Source: Achromobacter sp. AONIH1
GTDB taxonomy: Bacteria > Pseudomonadota > Gammaproteobacteria > Burkholderiales > Burkholderiaceae_B
Direction of reading: 5' to 3'
Length of the DNA: 64,000 bases
NCBI RefSeq assembly: GCF_002902905.1
Contig: NZ_CP026124.1
Coordinates: 5,270,001 to 5,334,000 of the forward strand
Made by a program: the position numbers and the translations under genes. Shown here piece by piece: positions 62,726-64,000 of this stretch; position 1 is the stretch's first letter, and the number at the start of each line of letters is the position of its first letter. The notes under the pieces are model-generated. The model searched no databases and was not told the DNA's origin. It saw nothing but the letters and a program-made list of their open reading frames with translations.

Positions 62726-62854
62726 GAAAAGGCTGTTTCTCAGGTAATTCGATGCAATGAACTCGACAATCGACAGGGCGATTGAAAAAACCTCACGTTA
62801 TCAATGAGTTCCATTGATACAAAACCTTCAATAAAGTTCTTTCGCGCCTCCCGC

Positions 62855-62889
62855 GAAAAAACAAGACCCCTCGGCAAGGCCGAGGGGTC
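62855..62889 (-). terminator. Intrinsic terminator after sodB
   Basis: GACCCCTCGGC (62865-62875) and GCCGAGGGGTC (62879-62889) around AAG. On the minus strand the stem is followed by TTGTTTTTT. Confidence 0.93.
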
Positions 62890-62949
62890 CGGGTCCGGCG
62901 TGGCGCGCGCGCCGCAAGGCGGCGCGGGCGTCCGGCGGATAAAGCGGGA

Positions 62950-63528
62950 TCAGGCGAAGTTCTTCGCGGCAAAGTCCCAGTTCACCAGCGCCCAGAAGTT
63001 TTCCAGGTACTTGGGACGGGCGTTGCGGTAGTCGATGTAGTAGGCGTGTTCCCACACATCACAGGTGAGCAGCGGCTTGTCGGCCGTGGTCAGCGGGGTG
63101 GCGGCGTTGCTGGTGTTGACGATGTCCACCGAGCCGTCGGCCTTCTTGACCAGCCAGGTCCAGCCCGAGCCGAAGTTTCCGGCGGCCGACTTGTTGAAGG
63201 CTTCCTTGAAAGCGTCGAAGCTGCCCCACTTGGCGTTGATGGCGTCAGCCAGCTTGCCGCTCGGCGCGCCGCCGGCCTTGGGAGCCAGGCTGTTCCAGTA
63301 GAACGTGTGGTTCCAGATCTGAGCCGCGTTGTTGAAGATGCCGCCCGAGGACTTCTTCACGATCTCTTCCAGCGACAGGTTTTCGAATTCCGTGCCGGGG
63401 ATCAGGTTGTTCAGGTTGGTGACGTAGGTCTGATGATGCTTGCCGTAGTGGAACTCCAGCGTCTCCTTGGAGATGTGCGGAGCCAGGGCGTCCAGTTCGT
63501 AAGGCAGGGGGGGAAGAGTGTGTGCCAT
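62950..63528 (-). CDS. sodB: Iron superoxide dismutase
   Basis: A 192-aa cytosolic dismutase converting superoxide to hydrogen peroxide and oxygen. Metal ligands: His27 in EFHYGKHH, His in [12 protein letters not shown], and Asp and His in [12 protein letters not shown]. The Gln in NNAAQIWNH is the Fe-type active-site glutamine; a manganese enzyme normally carries it later, after the Trp motif. AAGGA lies about 8 nt before the ATG at 63528. Single gene with its own terminator. Confidence 0.96.
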   Translation of the reverse strand: MAHTLPPLPYELDALAPHISKETLEFHYGKHHQTYVTNLNNLIPGTEFENLSLEEIVKKSSGGIFNNAAQIWNHTFYWNSLAPKAGGAPSGKLADAINAKWGSFDAFKEAFNKSAAGNFGSGWTWLVKKADGSVDIVNTSNAATPLTTADKPLLTCDVWEHAYYIDYRNARPKYLENFWALVNWDFAAKNFA

Positions 63529-63677
63529 GTGATGGTTCCTTCTGTTGAGAGCACGATCAAGCCGGTCCATTGTATCGGCAAGACAATGAGGATACCGGCT
63601 TAACCCCGAGCTGGCGCGGGTTAAGCGGGCATGAGCAAATGCGCGCCGGCGCGGGTCGCGGCGCGCAAATGCGAACG

Positions 63678-64000
63678 TTACTCTTTCGCGTAACGCAACG
63701 CCCTGCCCCCGCGCGTTTCCACCAGCGAGCCATCTTCGCGCAACGTCATTGAAATATGCAGCGGCGAGGCCGACGCGGCTTGCGGCAAGGCCAGGTCGAT
63801 GCGGATGGCGCGCGCAGCCGGATCCAGCTTCGACACGTCGACGAAATGCCAGCGCGCGCCCGAGGGCAGCGGCACGAACACGGCCAGCGCGCGCAGCTCG
63901 CCAGCGGAGGCAACAGGCGCGCTGACGCCGTCCTCGCCTTCGGACTCGCGCGGCGCGCCGGCATAGTCGTCGCTGGCCGAGGACATGGCCACATCCGCCC
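63678..64000 (-). CDS. Hypothetical protein, C-terminal part (cut by window edge)
   Basis: At least 107 codons, open to the edge of the window; the real start is not visible. The readable end is an acidic Ser/Glu-rich stretch followed by a compact beta-rich region ([39 protein letters not shown]). I do not recognise a family. It ends 150 bp upstream of sodB on the same strand. Could be the tail of a larger exported or cytosolic protein. Confidence 0.6.
   Translation of the reverse strand, partial: ADVAMSSASDDYAGAPRESEGEDGVSAPVASAGELRALAVFVPLPSGARWHFVDVSKLDPAARAIRIDLALPQAASASPLHISMTLREDGSLVETRGGRALRYAKE

Larger units (their letters stand above)
62606..62949. other. 344-bp intergenic region between chemoreceptor and sodB genes
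   Basis: No gene is evident. It holds the chemoreceptor promoter region, with an 18-bp inverted repeat at 62708-62725, and the sodB terminator at 62855-62889. No sigma-28 consensus was found at a suitable position. Confidence 0.5.

Noticed and set aside
62606..62760. Sigma-28 flagellar promoter for the chemoreceptor
   Set aside because: A TAAA is present but no GCCGATAA-like -10 at the right distance.

Overview
The window is high-GC, densely coded chromosomal DNA. Gene content and family resemblance (lspA-coaBC pair, LIV branched-chain transporter next to a trifunctional PutA, FhaC/FHA-type two-partner secretion, DWSTF-tailed chemoreceptor, Fe-type SodB) suggest a betaproteobacterium of the Alcaligenaceae, such as Bordetella or Achromobacter. 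The genus is an inference from remembered protein families, not from a search. I saw no rRNA, tRNA, CRISPR array, insertion sequence or phage gene.

Layout. 1-1.5 kb: housekeeping end of lspA and coaBC. 1.5-4.1 kb: a minus-strand set iclR-pepE-DUF1177, with twin operators at the iclR start. 4.2-16.8 kb: a surface-structure island holding an RcsB-like orphan response regulator, a two-partner secretion pair (TpsB transporter and a GLUG-repeat exoprotein) and, convergent to it, a five-gene chaperone-usher fimbrial operon with two chaperones. 16.9-21.5 kb: membrane and small housekeeping-type genes (YdjM-like hydrolase, DedA, an unknown two-helix membrane protein, an all-alpha dUTPase-like protein, an old yellow enzyme).

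21.7-27.1 kb: an Ehu-type (ectoine/polar amino acid) ABC transporter, an orphan branched-chain-type binding protein and an ornithine-cyclodeaminase-like reductase, all on the minus strand. 27.4-33.7 kb: OsmC, MntH with a palindromic Fur/MntR-like box, a small unknown gene, and two TetR-controlled divergent pairs (TetR/MFS and TetR/NAD-dependent reductase), each with clear operator palindromes. 33.7-42.8 kb: the livKHMGF operon and putA, whose promoter carries a PutA-like GTTGCA box.

42.8-57 kb: clpA-pqiA-pqiB-pqiC run as one tightly coupled operon. clpS, the usual partner of clpA, lies 7.7 kb away because an alpha-2-macroglobulin (yfhM-type)/pbpC pair sits between them. 57-64 kb: cold shock protein, DUF192 protein, 3-oxoadipyl-CoA thiolase, ClC-type channel, chemoreceptor, sodB and the end of an unknown gene.

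Working together: the island at 4-17 kb would build two kinds of surface adhesin. The 22-43 kb block is amino-acid uptake and catabolism (Ehu, Liv, PutA, cyclodeaminase-like). The 43-57 kb block is envelope maintenance and proteolysis. Convergent gene pairs are mostly separated by well-formed intrinsic terminators, which helps fix the gene ends.
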